Assembly: GCF_050946405.1 (NCBI RefSeq)
Contig: NZ_JBMNUS010000009.1
Location: 124,001 to 188,000 of the forward strand
Direction: 5' to 3'
From: Pseudochelatococcus sp050946405
GTDB lineage: Bacteria; Pseudomonadota; Alphaproteobacteria; Rhizobiales; Beijerinckiaceae
DNA: 64,000 nt
Of this stretch, positions 1-7,742 are shown piece after piece. The position numbers and the translations under genes are program-made. Every line of letters begins with the position of its first letter. Within the stretch, counting starts at the first letter, position 1. Below the pieces are notes generated by a model. It ran no database searches, was not told where the DNA came from, and saw only the letters and a program-made list of their open reading frames with translations.

Positions 1-100
1 TTATCGGAACTCAATTGACAGTTCCCACCTCTTCGACTTAGCTGATGACCAGTTCGGGAAGGGGCCCGGCAAGGGTCCCGATCAGTGAAGGAGCTGTTTC

Positions 101-2152
101 ATGGCATGGCGCATCGGTGTTGATTCCGGGGGAACGTTCACCGACGTCTGCGTATTCGACGACGCGACGGGCGAGGTGGTGATCTGGAAAGTGTCCTCGA
201 CACCTGATGATCCGTCGCGCGGAATCACGCAGGGCGTCGAGGAAGGGTTGCAGCGCGTCGAAGGCGCGGCCGCCGATGTTTCGTTCCTCGGCCATGGCAC
301 GACCGTCGCCACCAATGCGCTCATTCAGGGCAGGGGCGTGCGAACCGGCCTGATCACGACGGAAGGTTTCCGCGACCTGCTCGAGATCGGCCGGCAGAAG
401 CGGCCGGACCTCTACGACTTGCAGGCCGACAAGCCCGAAACGCTCGTGACGCGCGACCTGCGCATCGGCGTGTCCGAGCGCCTCCTCGCCGACGGACAGG
501 TGGAGACCGCGCTGGACGAGGAAGCCTTCCGCGCCGCCGTCGCCCGCCTCAAGCAAGAGGGCGTGCGCTCGGTCGCCGTCTGTTTCCTTTATTCCTTCCT
601 CAACGCGGCTCACGAGGAAGCGGCGGCGCGTATCCTGGCAGCGGAATTCCCGGAGGCCTTCGCGGCGGTCTCGCACCGCATCGCGCCCGAGTTCCGCGAG
701 TTCGAACGGCTTTCGACCACGGTCGTGAACGCCTATCTCGGCCCGGTGATGCAGGTTTACGTGCAGGCGCTCAAGCGCAAGATCGCGGGCCTCGGCATCA
801 CCGTCGCGCCGCAGTTGACGCAGTCGAACGGCGGCGTGATCGGTTTCGACACGGCGGCGGAGCTGCCCGTGCGCACGGTGCTCTCAGGCCCGTCCACCGG
901 CGTCGTGGCGGCCCAGGCGCTCGGGCGCATGACCGGCATCAACGACCTGATCACCTTCGACATGGGCGGCACCTCCTCCGACGTGGCGCTGCTCACCGGC
1001 GGCCGCTGCCGCGTGGTGAACGAGGCCGTGGTGCACGGCTACCCCCTGAAGACGCCCATGCTGGACATCCACACCGTGGGTGCGGGGGGCGGCTCCATCG
1101 CTTATGTCGACAGCGGCGGCCATCTGAAGGTCGGTCCGCGCAGCGCCGGCGCCAATCCGGGGCCGGCCTGCTACGGCCTCGGCAACGACGAGCCGACCGT
1201 GACGGACGCCAACGTGCTGTTGCAGACGCAGAACCCCGAATATCTGCTCAACGGCCGCATGAAGATCGACCGGTCGCTGTCGCGCGCCGCCGTCGCGCGG
1301 CTTGCGGACAAGCTCGGCATGGGCGTGCTGGAGACCGCGAGCGGCATTCTCGACATCGTGACCGCCAACATGGCCAAGGCCATCCGCGTCATCTCGGTGC
1401 AGCGCGGCTACGACCCGCGCGATTACGCCCTCGTCGCCTTCGGCGGCGCAGGTCCGGTGCACGCCGCGCGCCTGGCGCGCGAACTGGGCATGAAGCGCAT
1501 CCTCGTTCCCCGCACGCCGGGCGTGCTGTGCGCGCTCGGCCTGCTGATGACGGATCTGCGCACAGATTTCTCGGCCACGCAGATGATCCGCTACGGCGAC
1601 GCCACCCCCGAATCGGTGGCGGAGACGTATGCGGCCCTGACCGCGCAGGCCGATGCCTGGTTCGGTCAGGAAGGCATCGCGACCGAAGCGCGGCGCATCG
1701 AGCGCAGCGTGGACGTGCGCTATGTCGGCCAGAATTACGAGATTCCGGTCGCACTCCCCGAGGGGCCGGTGACGCAGGCCAGTCTCGATGCCCTGCGGCA
1801 GGGTTTTCTCGACGCCCACCGCCAGCTCTACGGGTTCGTCGCGGAGAACGAGCCGATCCAGTTCGTCACCTTCCGTCTGTCGGCGATCGGGCTCGTCGAC
1901 AAGGCCGCGTTCCCGCCGCAGGAGGATGCCGGCCCGGATGCCGGCGCCGCCGTCACGGGCAAGCGGGATGTCTGGATGGTGGAGGCCGGCGGCTTCATCC
2001 CGGCCACGCTCTACAACCGCGACCTGCTGCGCCCCGGCAACCGGATCGAAGGCCCGGCCATCATCGACCAGATGGACACCACGACCGTTCTGCCTCCGGG
2101 GCTCGTCGCCATCGTCGATCCTTATCTGAACCTCATTCTGGAGTCCCGGTAA
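101..2152 (+). CDS. hyuA: Hydantoinase/oxoprolinase family protein, subunit A
   Basis: This 683-residue protein belongs to the HyuA / 5-oxoprolinase A family, which performs ATP-dependent opening of cyclic amides such as hydantoins or 5-oxoproline in the cytoplasm, with HyuB as partner. Seen directly: the actin-like phosphate-binding motif GVDSGGTFTD at residues 6-15, a second nucleotide motif DMGGTSSDVAL near residue 287, and a normal family length. A Shine-Dalgarno GAAGGAG lies just upstream of the ATG. The stop codon shares one base with the hyuB start (TAATG), so the two are translationally coupled. The exact substrate (hydantoin, N-methylhydantoin, oxoproline, acetone-carboxylase-like) cannot be told from sequence alone. 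Confidence 0.9.
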   Translation: MAWRIGVDSGGTFTDVCVFDDATGEVVIWKVSSTPDDPSRGITQGVEEGLQRVEGAAADVSFLGHGTTVATNALIQGRGVRTGLITTEGFRDLLEIGRQKRPDLYDLQADKPETLVTRDLRIGVSERLLADGQVETALDEEAFRAAVARLKQEGVRSVAVCFLYSFLNAAHEEAAARILAAEFPEAFAAVSHRIAPEFREFERLSTTVVNAYLGPVMQVYVQALKRKIAGLGITVAPQLTQSNGGVIGFDTAAELPVRTVLSGPSTGVVAAQALGRMTGINDLITFDMGGTSSDVALLTGGRCRVVNEAVVHGYPLKTPMLDIHTVGAGGGSIAYVDSGGHLKVGPRSAGANPGPACYGLGNDEPTVTDANVLLQTQNPEYLLNGRMKIDRSLSRAAVARLADKLGMGVLETASGILDIVTANMAKAIRVISVQRGYDPRDYALVAFGGAGPVHAARLARELGMKRILVPRTPGVLCALGLLMTDLRTDFSATQMIRYGDATPESVAETYAALTAQADAWFGQEGIATEARRIERSVDVRYVGQNYEIPVALPEGPVTQASLDALRQGFLDAHRQLYGFVAENEPIQFVTFRLSAIGLVDKAAFPPQEDAGPDAGAAVTGKRDVWMVEAGGFIPATLYNRDLLRPGNRIEGPAIIDQMDTTTVLPPGLVAIVDPYLNLILESR

Positions 2153-3780
2153 TGCAACAGTCCTCGCCGAAAGCCGAGGTCGCCCCGGCAAGCCGCCTCA
2201 ATCCGATCACCATCGAGGTGATCGGTTCGGCCTTCGCCTCGATCGTGGAAGAGATGGGCGAGGCGCTGGTGCGCGCCAGCTACTCCACCAACATCAAGGA
2301 ACGGCGCGATTGTTCGACCGCGCTGTTCGACGCGCAGGGGCTGATGCTGTGCCAGGCCGAGCACATTCCCATGCACCTCGGCAGCTTCATCGATTTCATC
2401 CCCCACCTGCTGAAGCATTACGGGCCGGAGAACATCGCTCCGGGCGATATCTTCATGGGCAACGACGCCTATGAGGGCGGCGGCACGCACCTGCCGGACA
2501 TCGTGGTGGCGGAACCGATCTTCGCGGACGGCGAACTGGTCGCCTGGGCCATCAACACCGCGCACCATTCGGACTTCGCCGATCGCGGACACGCGCACAT
2601 CTATCAGGAAGGCCTGCGCATCCCGCCCGTCCGCCTCTACGACAAGGGCGTGTTGCAGGAGGACGTGCAGCGCCTGTTCCTGCTGAACTGCCAGGTGCCG
2701 GCGGAGCGCATCTCGGACCTGCGGGCGCAGACGGCGGCCAATCGCCTCGGCGTGACCCGCATGGCGGAACTGTGCGCGAAATACGGCACCGGCACCGTGC
2801 TGGCGGCCGGCTCCGAGCTCATGGACTACGCCGAACGCAAGATGCGCGCCGGCATCAGCGCGATTCCCGATGGCGTCTATCGCTTCAGCGATACATTCGA
2901 CAGCGAATCTCTGGCCGTGCCGCTGGCGTTTTCCGTGACGATCGAGGTGAAGGGCGACGAGGTTCATCTCGACTTCGTGAGTCCTCCGCAGGTGCGCGCC
3001 GGCCTCAACGTCGTGTACACCGCGTTGCTCGCCACCGTGTATTATGCGGTCAAGACGGTCGTCGATCCCACCATCCTGCCGAATGCCGGGCTGGCGCGGC
3101 CCATCCACGTCACGGCTGAGGAAGGCACGATCCTGTGTTGTGCGCATCCGGCGGCGGTCGATGGCCGCATCACCGCCTGCCAGCGCGTCGTCGACCTGAT
3201 CCATGGCGCGTTCGCGCAGGTCGTCCCTCACCGGGTGACGGCCGCGGCCAACGGCTCTGTCGCGGTCGCGAGCTTCGACGGCCGCCGCGAGGACAAGTCG
3301 CTCTGGGTCTACCTGGAGACGATCGGCGGCGGCAACGGCGCGCGTTTCAACAAGGATGGCCTCGACGGCGTTCATGTCCACATGACCAACACCTCGAACC
3401 TGCCCGTCGAGGCCATGGAGACCGAATACCCGATCACGCTCATGCGCTACGAGCTTGTGGACGGCTCCGGCGGCGAGGGCGCCTTCGTCGGCGGCCTCGG
3501 CCTGCGGCGCGTCTACAGGGCCGAGGCGGAATGCCGCGTTCAGGTAATGGGCTCGCGCCTCGTCTCGCGCCCGTGGGGGCTGGACGGCGGCGGCGGCGGC
3601 GCCTCCGGTTACTTCACGCTCAACGGCGACCGCGGGGCCTTCGAGAACGGTTCCGCCGACCTGAAGCCCGGCGATCTGCTCGAGATCGTCACGCCGGGGG
3701 CGGGCGGATACGGCCCGGCCGGCCGGCGGGATCCTGAGACGCGCAAGCGCGATATCCGCGAGGGCCGCTTCGCCGCCTGA
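2152..3780 (+). CDS. hyuB: Hydantoinase/oxoprolinase family protein, subunit B
   Basis: A 542-residue HyuB family protein, partner of HyuA in ATP-dependent cyclic amide hydrolysis. The start chosen is the ATG overlapping the hyuA stop; the open frame extends further upstream but only through hyuA. Family signs include the N-terminal segment around VIGSAFASIVEEMGEALVRA, a PGDIFMGNDAYEGGGTHLPD stretch and the C-terminal glycine-rich region ending in PGAGGYGPA. Length is usual for the family. A RIME-like element begins one base after the stop codon. The IclR regulator downstream on the same strand is a plausible controller, which is inference from position only. Confidence 0.9.
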   Translation: MQQSSPKAEVAPASRLNPITIEVIGSAFASIVEEMGEALVRASYSTNIKERRDCSTALFDAQGLMLCQAEHIPMHLGSFIDFIPHLLKHYGPENIAPGDIFMGNDAYEGGGTHLPDIVVAEPIFADGELVAWAINTAHHSDFADRGHAHIYQEGLRIPPVRLYDKGVLQEDVQRLFLLNCQVPAERISDLRAQTAANRLGVTRMAELCAKYGTGTVLAAGSELMDYAERKMRAGISAIPDGVYRFSDTFDSESLAVPLAFSVTIEVKGDEVHLDFVSPPQVRAGLNVVYTALLATVYYAVKTVVDPTILPNAGLARPIHVTAEEGTILCCAHPAAVDGRITACQRVVDLIHGAFAQVVPHRVTAAANGSVAVASFDGRREDKSLWVYLETIGGGNGARFNKDGLDGVHVHMTNTSNLPVEAMETEYPITLMRYELVDGSGGEGAFVGGLGLRRVYRAEAECRVQVMGSRLVSRPWGLDGGGGGASGYFTLNGDRGAFENGSADLKPGDLLEIVTPGAGGYGPAGRRDPETRKRDIREGRFAA

Positions 3781-3880
3781 AGCGTTTTCACGCAAAGCGG
3801 ATGCCGCTTTGCGTGAAGAAAACGCGTAAAATCAAAATCCTGAAGCATTTCGACGTTTCAATGAATGTCGAAATGCTTTG
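3781..3880. repeat. RIME-like two-palindrome intergenic element, copy 1 (A then B)
   Basis: Two adjacent imperfect palindromes. Palindrome A (3782-3826) has arms GCGTTTTCACGCAAAGCGG and CCGCTTTGCGTGAAGAAAAC. Palindrome B (3843-3879) has arms AAGCATTTCGAC and GTCGAAATGCTT. The same pair recurs at 4779, 12989, 33060 and, degenerate, at 40673. It starts immediately after the hyuB stop codon. The two-palindrome structure of about 100 bp resembles the Rhizobium-specific intergenic mosaic elements (RIME); the identity was not checked against a reference copy. Confidence 0.85.
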
Positions 3881-3938
3881 GCGTCGGCGTCTTCTCCCCT
3901 GCCGCGATTGACACACGCCGCCGAACGCGTCACATGAG

Positions 3939-3969
3939 AAAAAAAAGGGCGGTCTTCCGCCCTTTTTTT
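3939..3969. terminator. Bidirectional rho-independent terminator
   Basis: A GGGCGG-TCTT-CCGCCC hairpin (3947-3962) flanked by a run of eight A on the left and seven T on the right, so it can terminate in both directions. It closes the hyuAB unit and sits only about 45 bases before the IclR start, which makes read-through or a regulatory role on iclR possible. Confidence 0.85.
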
Positions 3970-4012
3970 CAAAGACTTGTCCGTAGCGACTGTATCGCGG
4001 GTCCGTGCTGTC

Positions 4013-4780
4013 ATGAACAAGAAGGCGTCATCCAATGTTCAGCGCGCCGCTGAGATCCTGATTACCCTCGGCGGTGCGGGCACGGCGGGCATGAGCCTCG
4101 CCAGTCTCGCGGAAGCGACGGGAGACGCCAAGTCCGCCGTGCATCGCGCGCTCGTCTCCCTGGCGGAATACGGCCTCGTGGACCAGACCGGCAGACGCGG
4201 CAACTACCGGCTCGGCCCGGCCATCTATGCGCTTGCCCATCGCACGCCGTCCATCAACGATCTGGTGACGGTCTTCCGGCCCGCGCTGATGTCGATCACC
4301 GCCGAAACGGGGCTCTCCAGCTTTCTGATGGTGCGGGCGGGGCTCGATACCGTCTGCCTCGATTTCCAGACGGGTGTGATCACGGCGCAATCCCTCATCC
4401 AGGGCGTCGGCGGGCGCCTGCCGCTCGGCGTCGGCCTTGCCGGCGTGGTGTTGCTGGCCATGATGCCGCCGGAAGCCTGCGAACGCGCCCTGAAGCTCAA
4501 CGAGCCGCGCTATGGCGTCTGGAGCGTGGACCCCGCCGTGATCCGCGCGGAGATAGCGCAGTTCCATCGGGACGGCTTCGTCTACGGCCGGCGCGACGCC
4601 ATGGACATCGCCAACCTGACGCTCTCCGTGCCGGCGCATTCCGAATTGCTGTTCAACTGCGAGGCGGCCGTATCCGTGCTGGCTCCCATCGGCGGCCTCA
4701 AGGACGACGCCGTGAGCGACATCGCCCGCATCATGCGCCAGCACCTCGACCGGCCCGTCGCTCAGCTCAACGCGCTTTAG
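4013..4780 (+). CDS. IclR-family transcriptional regulator
   Basis: A 255-residue DNA-binding regulator: an N-terminal winged helix (about residues 8-70, with the recognition region GDAKSAVHRALVSLAEYGLV) and a C-terminal IclR effector domain (about 80-250, GVGLAGVVLLAMM then YGRRDAMDIANLTLSVPA). The ATG at 4013 is preferred over an in-frame TTG at 3977, which lies inside or next to the terminator hairpin. It is flanked by two RIME-like elements in opposite orientation and separated from hyuAB by a strong terminator, so it is its own transcription unit. Control of hyuAB is a guess from proximity. Confidence 0.88.
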   Translation: MNKKASSNVQRAAEILITLGGAGTAGMSLASLAEATGDAKSAVHRALVSLAEYGLVDQTGRRGNYRLGPAIYALAHRTPSINDLVTVFRPALMSITAETGLSSFLMVRAGLDTVCLDFQTGVITAQSLIQGVGGRLPLGVGLAGVVLLAMMPPEACERALKLNEPRYGVWSVDPAVIRAEIAQFHRDGFVYGRRDAMDIANLTLSVPAHSELLFNCEAAVSVLAPIGGLKDDAVSDIARIMRQHLDRPVAQLNAL

Positions 4781-4910
4781 AGCATTTCGGCGTTTCGTTG
4801 AAACGCAGAAATGCTCTATCTTATTGACTTGACGCGTTTTCTTTACGCAAAGCGGTATCCGCTTTGCGTGAAAACGCTTTAGATTTTTTCGTTCTGATTG
4901 AATCGAAAAG
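4779..4910. repeat. RIME-like element, copy 2 (inverted, B then A) with extra module
   Basis: Palindrome B (4779-4817, arms AGAGCATTTC / GAAATGCTCT) overlaps the IclR TAG stop; palindrome A follows at 4831-4879 in the reverse orientation compared with copy 1. A third small inverted repeat (TTTTCG ... CGAAAA, about 4886-4909) is attached. Copies 1 and 2 therefore flank iclR as inverted repeats. The remaining bases to 5120 hold no gene that I can support. Confidence 0.85.
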
Positions 4911-5082
4911 CTGAATAACTCCGGGGTGCTGCGGCATGTCCGGCACCTGCGGTCGCGAAGCGCGCAACGCCGCCACCTTCGCGCAGTCATGAAGCCCGGG
5001 CCCGGCGGCTGCGCCATCCGGTCGAGGCGCTGCCGGACGATGTTCGAATGCATTCACGCGCGGCACGATGACCCGTCATGAG

Positions 5083-5098
5083 GATTATCGCGATAATC
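5083..5098. other. Perfect 16-bp palindrome
   Basis: GATTATCGCGATAATC is fully self-complementary. It lies 23 bases past the stop of the oxidoreductase-patatin gene on the minus strand, and no T-run follows, so it may be a protein-binding site or part of a weak terminator. Function unknown. Confidence 0.5.
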
Positions 5099-5120
5099 GT
5101 AAGCGAGGAAGATCGTCTCA

Positions 5121-7415
5121 TCATGCGGGTGAGCGAGGTTCCTTGCCGCCGGCCGCTTCAAGCGTTGCCATGGCGAGCGCGTAACCCTGTTCCTGATTGG
5201 CGCGTATGGCGATATCCGAGAAGTCGTAGTCGCGCGATGACGGCTCACCCGGTTGCCCCTGGCGGATGAAGCGGGTGATGTTGGTGCCGGCGCCGTCGCC
5301 CATCAACTGGATGTAGAGGGGCCGCTGGCGGATTCTGGCCTGAATCTCGGGATCGATCAGATCGAAAATGCCGCCGATCAATCTCCGGTAGGCCCCGGTC
5401 AGTTCGCGAACCCTGAGGTCGCTGCGGACGCGCTCCGAATAGACGATCTCGTCGCGCCGGGCCATGACGTCCATGAGATTGTTCGGGCGCTGACGCCGGT
5501 TGGCGAAGAGATCGACGATGAAGACCCGCTTGCCGTCCGGGCCGCAGCGTTCGATGACGATGTCGAGCGGCGAATTGCTGACGATGCCCCCGTCCCAGTA
5601 GGCCTCGTCGCCGATTTCCGTCCATGAGAAGCCGGGCGGAAGGCTGCCGCTGGCCAGCACGTGATCGGGCGTCAGATCGTCGACGTAGCTGTCGAATATC
5701 TCCAGTTCGCCGGATTCCACATTGACCGCGCCCACCAGCAGCCGCACCGGGCTCGTCTTCAGCTTGCCGAAGTCGACATAGCGGGCAAGCAGCGCCTTCA
5801 TCGGGGCGACGTCGTAGAAACTCGTCCAGTTTGTCGGCTGCATGGGCGAGGTCAGCGCCTGCAACCATCGCGGCGTGAAGAAATTGGGCACGCCGAACGT
5901 GAGGATCTGCATGGCCGCAATCGCGCGGGCCAGATCATCCCCGAGCATCGGCAGGGTCGGTATCGCAAGCTCCGACCAGAACGATTGCAGCGCCTCCGTC
6001 GCGCACCGGGGATTTCCGGCGATGACGGCGCCGTTGAATGCGCCGATCGAAATGCCGGCGACGATATCGGGGTAGAGGCGCTTTTCCTCAAGCGCCTTGA
6101 CCACGCCGCATTCGAACGCGCCCATCGCGCCGCCTCCCTGAAGGACGAGCACCGTCTGGGCCGGAATGTCGTGAAGCGAGAAGCGCGCATCCGGCAGCCG
6201 ATGCTTCACGTCGCGCAGGTTGACGCGGTAGCGGATCAGTCCCTCCGCGCCGCGGGTTTCCTCCGCCGGCCGCCCGGCCGAGAACAGGGCGCGGCTCACA
6301 TCGTCCTTGAGATAGAACAGGGCAAGCCCTCCATCCGCCAGGGAGCCGCGCGCTATCCGCTCGTCGGCCTCTTCGGGCGCGCCGAGAACATTGAAGCTGA
6401 TATCGCCGATGTCGCAGAAGAAATAGGACACCTCGTCGTAGCGCCGGCGCTGGCCGAGCATGTTGCGGGCGGCGAGCCTGCCCTGTTTCACGGCATTGTC
6501 CCAATGCTCGATATGCCGTCTGCGGGCGAAGACGGGATCGTGGAAACGGGTGATGTCGCCCGCCGCGAAGACGCCGGGAACGCTGGTTCTCAACTGGTCG
6601 TCGACAAGCACGAGGCCATCGTCGTCAAGCGCGATGCCGCTGCCGGAAAGAAACTCCGATGCGGGCTCGACACCGATGCCGACGAAAAGAAGATCGCAGG
6701 GGAGGTGACGCCCGGAAGCCGTTTCAATGCCGCTGAGCCTGTGGGATCCGTGGATCGCGGCGAGGACGTCCGACAGTATGACGGTGGCGCCGTGTTCTTC
6801 GGCATGGCGTCGGAAATAGTCCGATATCTCCGGCGCATGGACATAGGGCAGGACATGATCTTCCCGTTCGACAAGGGTGACGTCGAGCCCGAGAGCGATC
6901 AGCGCGGTGGCGATCTCCATGCCGAGGAAGCTTGCGCCGAGCACCACGGCCCGCCGTGCTCCGGCCTCGACCTCACGGCGGAGCAGCTTGCAGTCGTCGA
7001 TGCTCCGCAGGTAGTGAACGCCCGGCAGGTCGGCGCCCGGCAGGTCGGCACCCGGCAAGGCGAGGCGTTTCGGCCTGACGCCGGTCGCGATCAGCAACTG
7101 TCCGTAGCGGTAGCGCTCGCCCTTCGTCGTCGTCACCAGCCGCGCCGCCGGATCGACGGAGGATACCGGCGATTGCAGTGCCAGCCCGATATCCTGCTCC
7201 TGATAGAAGCTTTCCGGGTGCAGCAGGATCTGCTCTTCCGACGATATGCCCAGCAGCAACTGCTTCGACAGCGCCGGCCGAAGATAAGGCGGATGATTGT
7301 CGGCTGAAAGAATGAGAATCGACCCCGCGGCATGTTCCAGCCGCAACGTCGTGGCGGCTATCGCCGAGGCCGCGCCTCCACCCAGCAGCAGGTAATCGAT
7401 CTCTTGCGTCGTCAT
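5121..7415 (-). CDS. Fusion protein: FAD/NAD pyridine nucleotide-disulfide oxidoreductase + patatin-like phospholipase
   Basis: A 764-residue two-enzyme chain. Residues 1 to about 395 are a ferredoxin-reductase/NADH-oxidase type flavoprotein: FAD motif LLGGGAASA (9-17), NAD motif VVLGASFLGMEIA (157-169), second FAD motif GVFAAGDI (281-288). Residues about 420-750 are a patatin: oxyanion motif QGGGAMGAFE, nucleophile elbow G454-I-S456-I-G458 and catalytic D608-G-G. Both halves keep their key residues, so both may be active. A tandem repeat of LPGAD (DNA 7022-7060) sits in a loop of the flavin domain. No signal peptide or membrane segment is evident. Joining redox and acyl-hydrolase activity suggests a role on oxidised or redox-sensed lipid, which is inference. 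No frameshift is needed to read through. Confidence 0.9.
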   Translation of the reverse strand: MTTQEIDYLLLGGGAASAIAATTLRLEHAAGSILILSADNHPPYLRPALSKQLLLGISSEEQILLHPESFYQEQDIGLALQSPVSSVDPAARLVTTTKGERYRYGQLLIATGVRPKRLALPGADLPGADLPGVHYLRSIDDCKLLRREVEAGARRAVVLGASFLGMEIATALIALGLDVTLVEREDHVLPYVHAPEISDYFRRHAEEHGATVILSDVLAAIHGSHRLSGIETASGRHLPCDLLFVGIGVEPASEFLSGSGIALDDDGLVLVDDQLRTSVPGVFAAGDITRFHDPVFARRRHIEHWDNAVKQGRLAARNMLGQRRRYDEVSYFFCDIGDISFNVLGAPEEADERIARGSLADGGLALFYLKDDVSRALFSAGRPAEETRGAEGLIRYRVNLRDVKHRLPDARFSLHDIPAQTVLVLQGGGAMGAFECGVVKALEEKRLYPDIVAGISIGAFNGAVIAGNPRCATEALQSFWSELAIPTLPMLGDDLARAIAAMQILTFGVPNFFTPRWLQALTSPMQPTNWTSFYDVAPMKALLARYVDFGKLKTSPVRLLVGAVNVESGELEIFDSYVDDLTPDHVLASGSLPPGFSWTEIGDEAYWDGGIVSNSPLDIVIERCGPDGKRVFIVDLFANRRQRPNNLMDVMARRDEIVYSERVRSDLRVRELTGAYRRLIGGIFDLIDPEIQARIRQRPLYIQLMGDGAGTNITRFIRQGQPGEPSSRDYDFSDIAIRANQEQGYALAMATLEAAGGKEPRSPA

Positions 7416-7534
7416 GGCGATTTCGTCCTTTTTCCGTCCCGTAACGGCCTTCGGCTTTCTCCGTCATGCGCCGGATGGACACGCCGCACCGTCCTGCCGC
7501 TTTGTTCGACGATGTGAGCACGAACGCCTCTCCA

Positions 7535-7560
7535 TGACCATGATCAATGACCATGATCAA
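7535..7560. repeat. Tandem 13-bp direct repeat upstream of the fusion gene
   Basis: TGACCATGATCAA occurs twice without a gap, 120-145 bases upstream of the start codon of the oxidoreductase-patatin gene. Each unit contains a TGATCA core. It may be a regulator site or a small expansion. The rest of the 327-base gap (7416-7742) shows no gene that I can support. Confidence 0.6.
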
Positions 7561-7742
7561 TCTCCACCGATCGACGGTCGGCGTCTGTCCAGGATGATGT
7601 CTCTTGTGCAAGAGGGCCGCCGCCATGACTCAATCGCCGTGCGCAGGCGCCGGAAAGGAGGTCCGGGACGCGCAGGGTCCTGGATGCGCGTCCCGGCGAT
7701 GTCCGGCGACCGGGGGGATGCGGCCGGACATCGTTCTTTCCC

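Noticed and set aside
1..100. A gene end in the first 100 bases.
   Set aside because: The stretch is too short to identify an upstream gene; only the hyuA ribosome binding site is supported.
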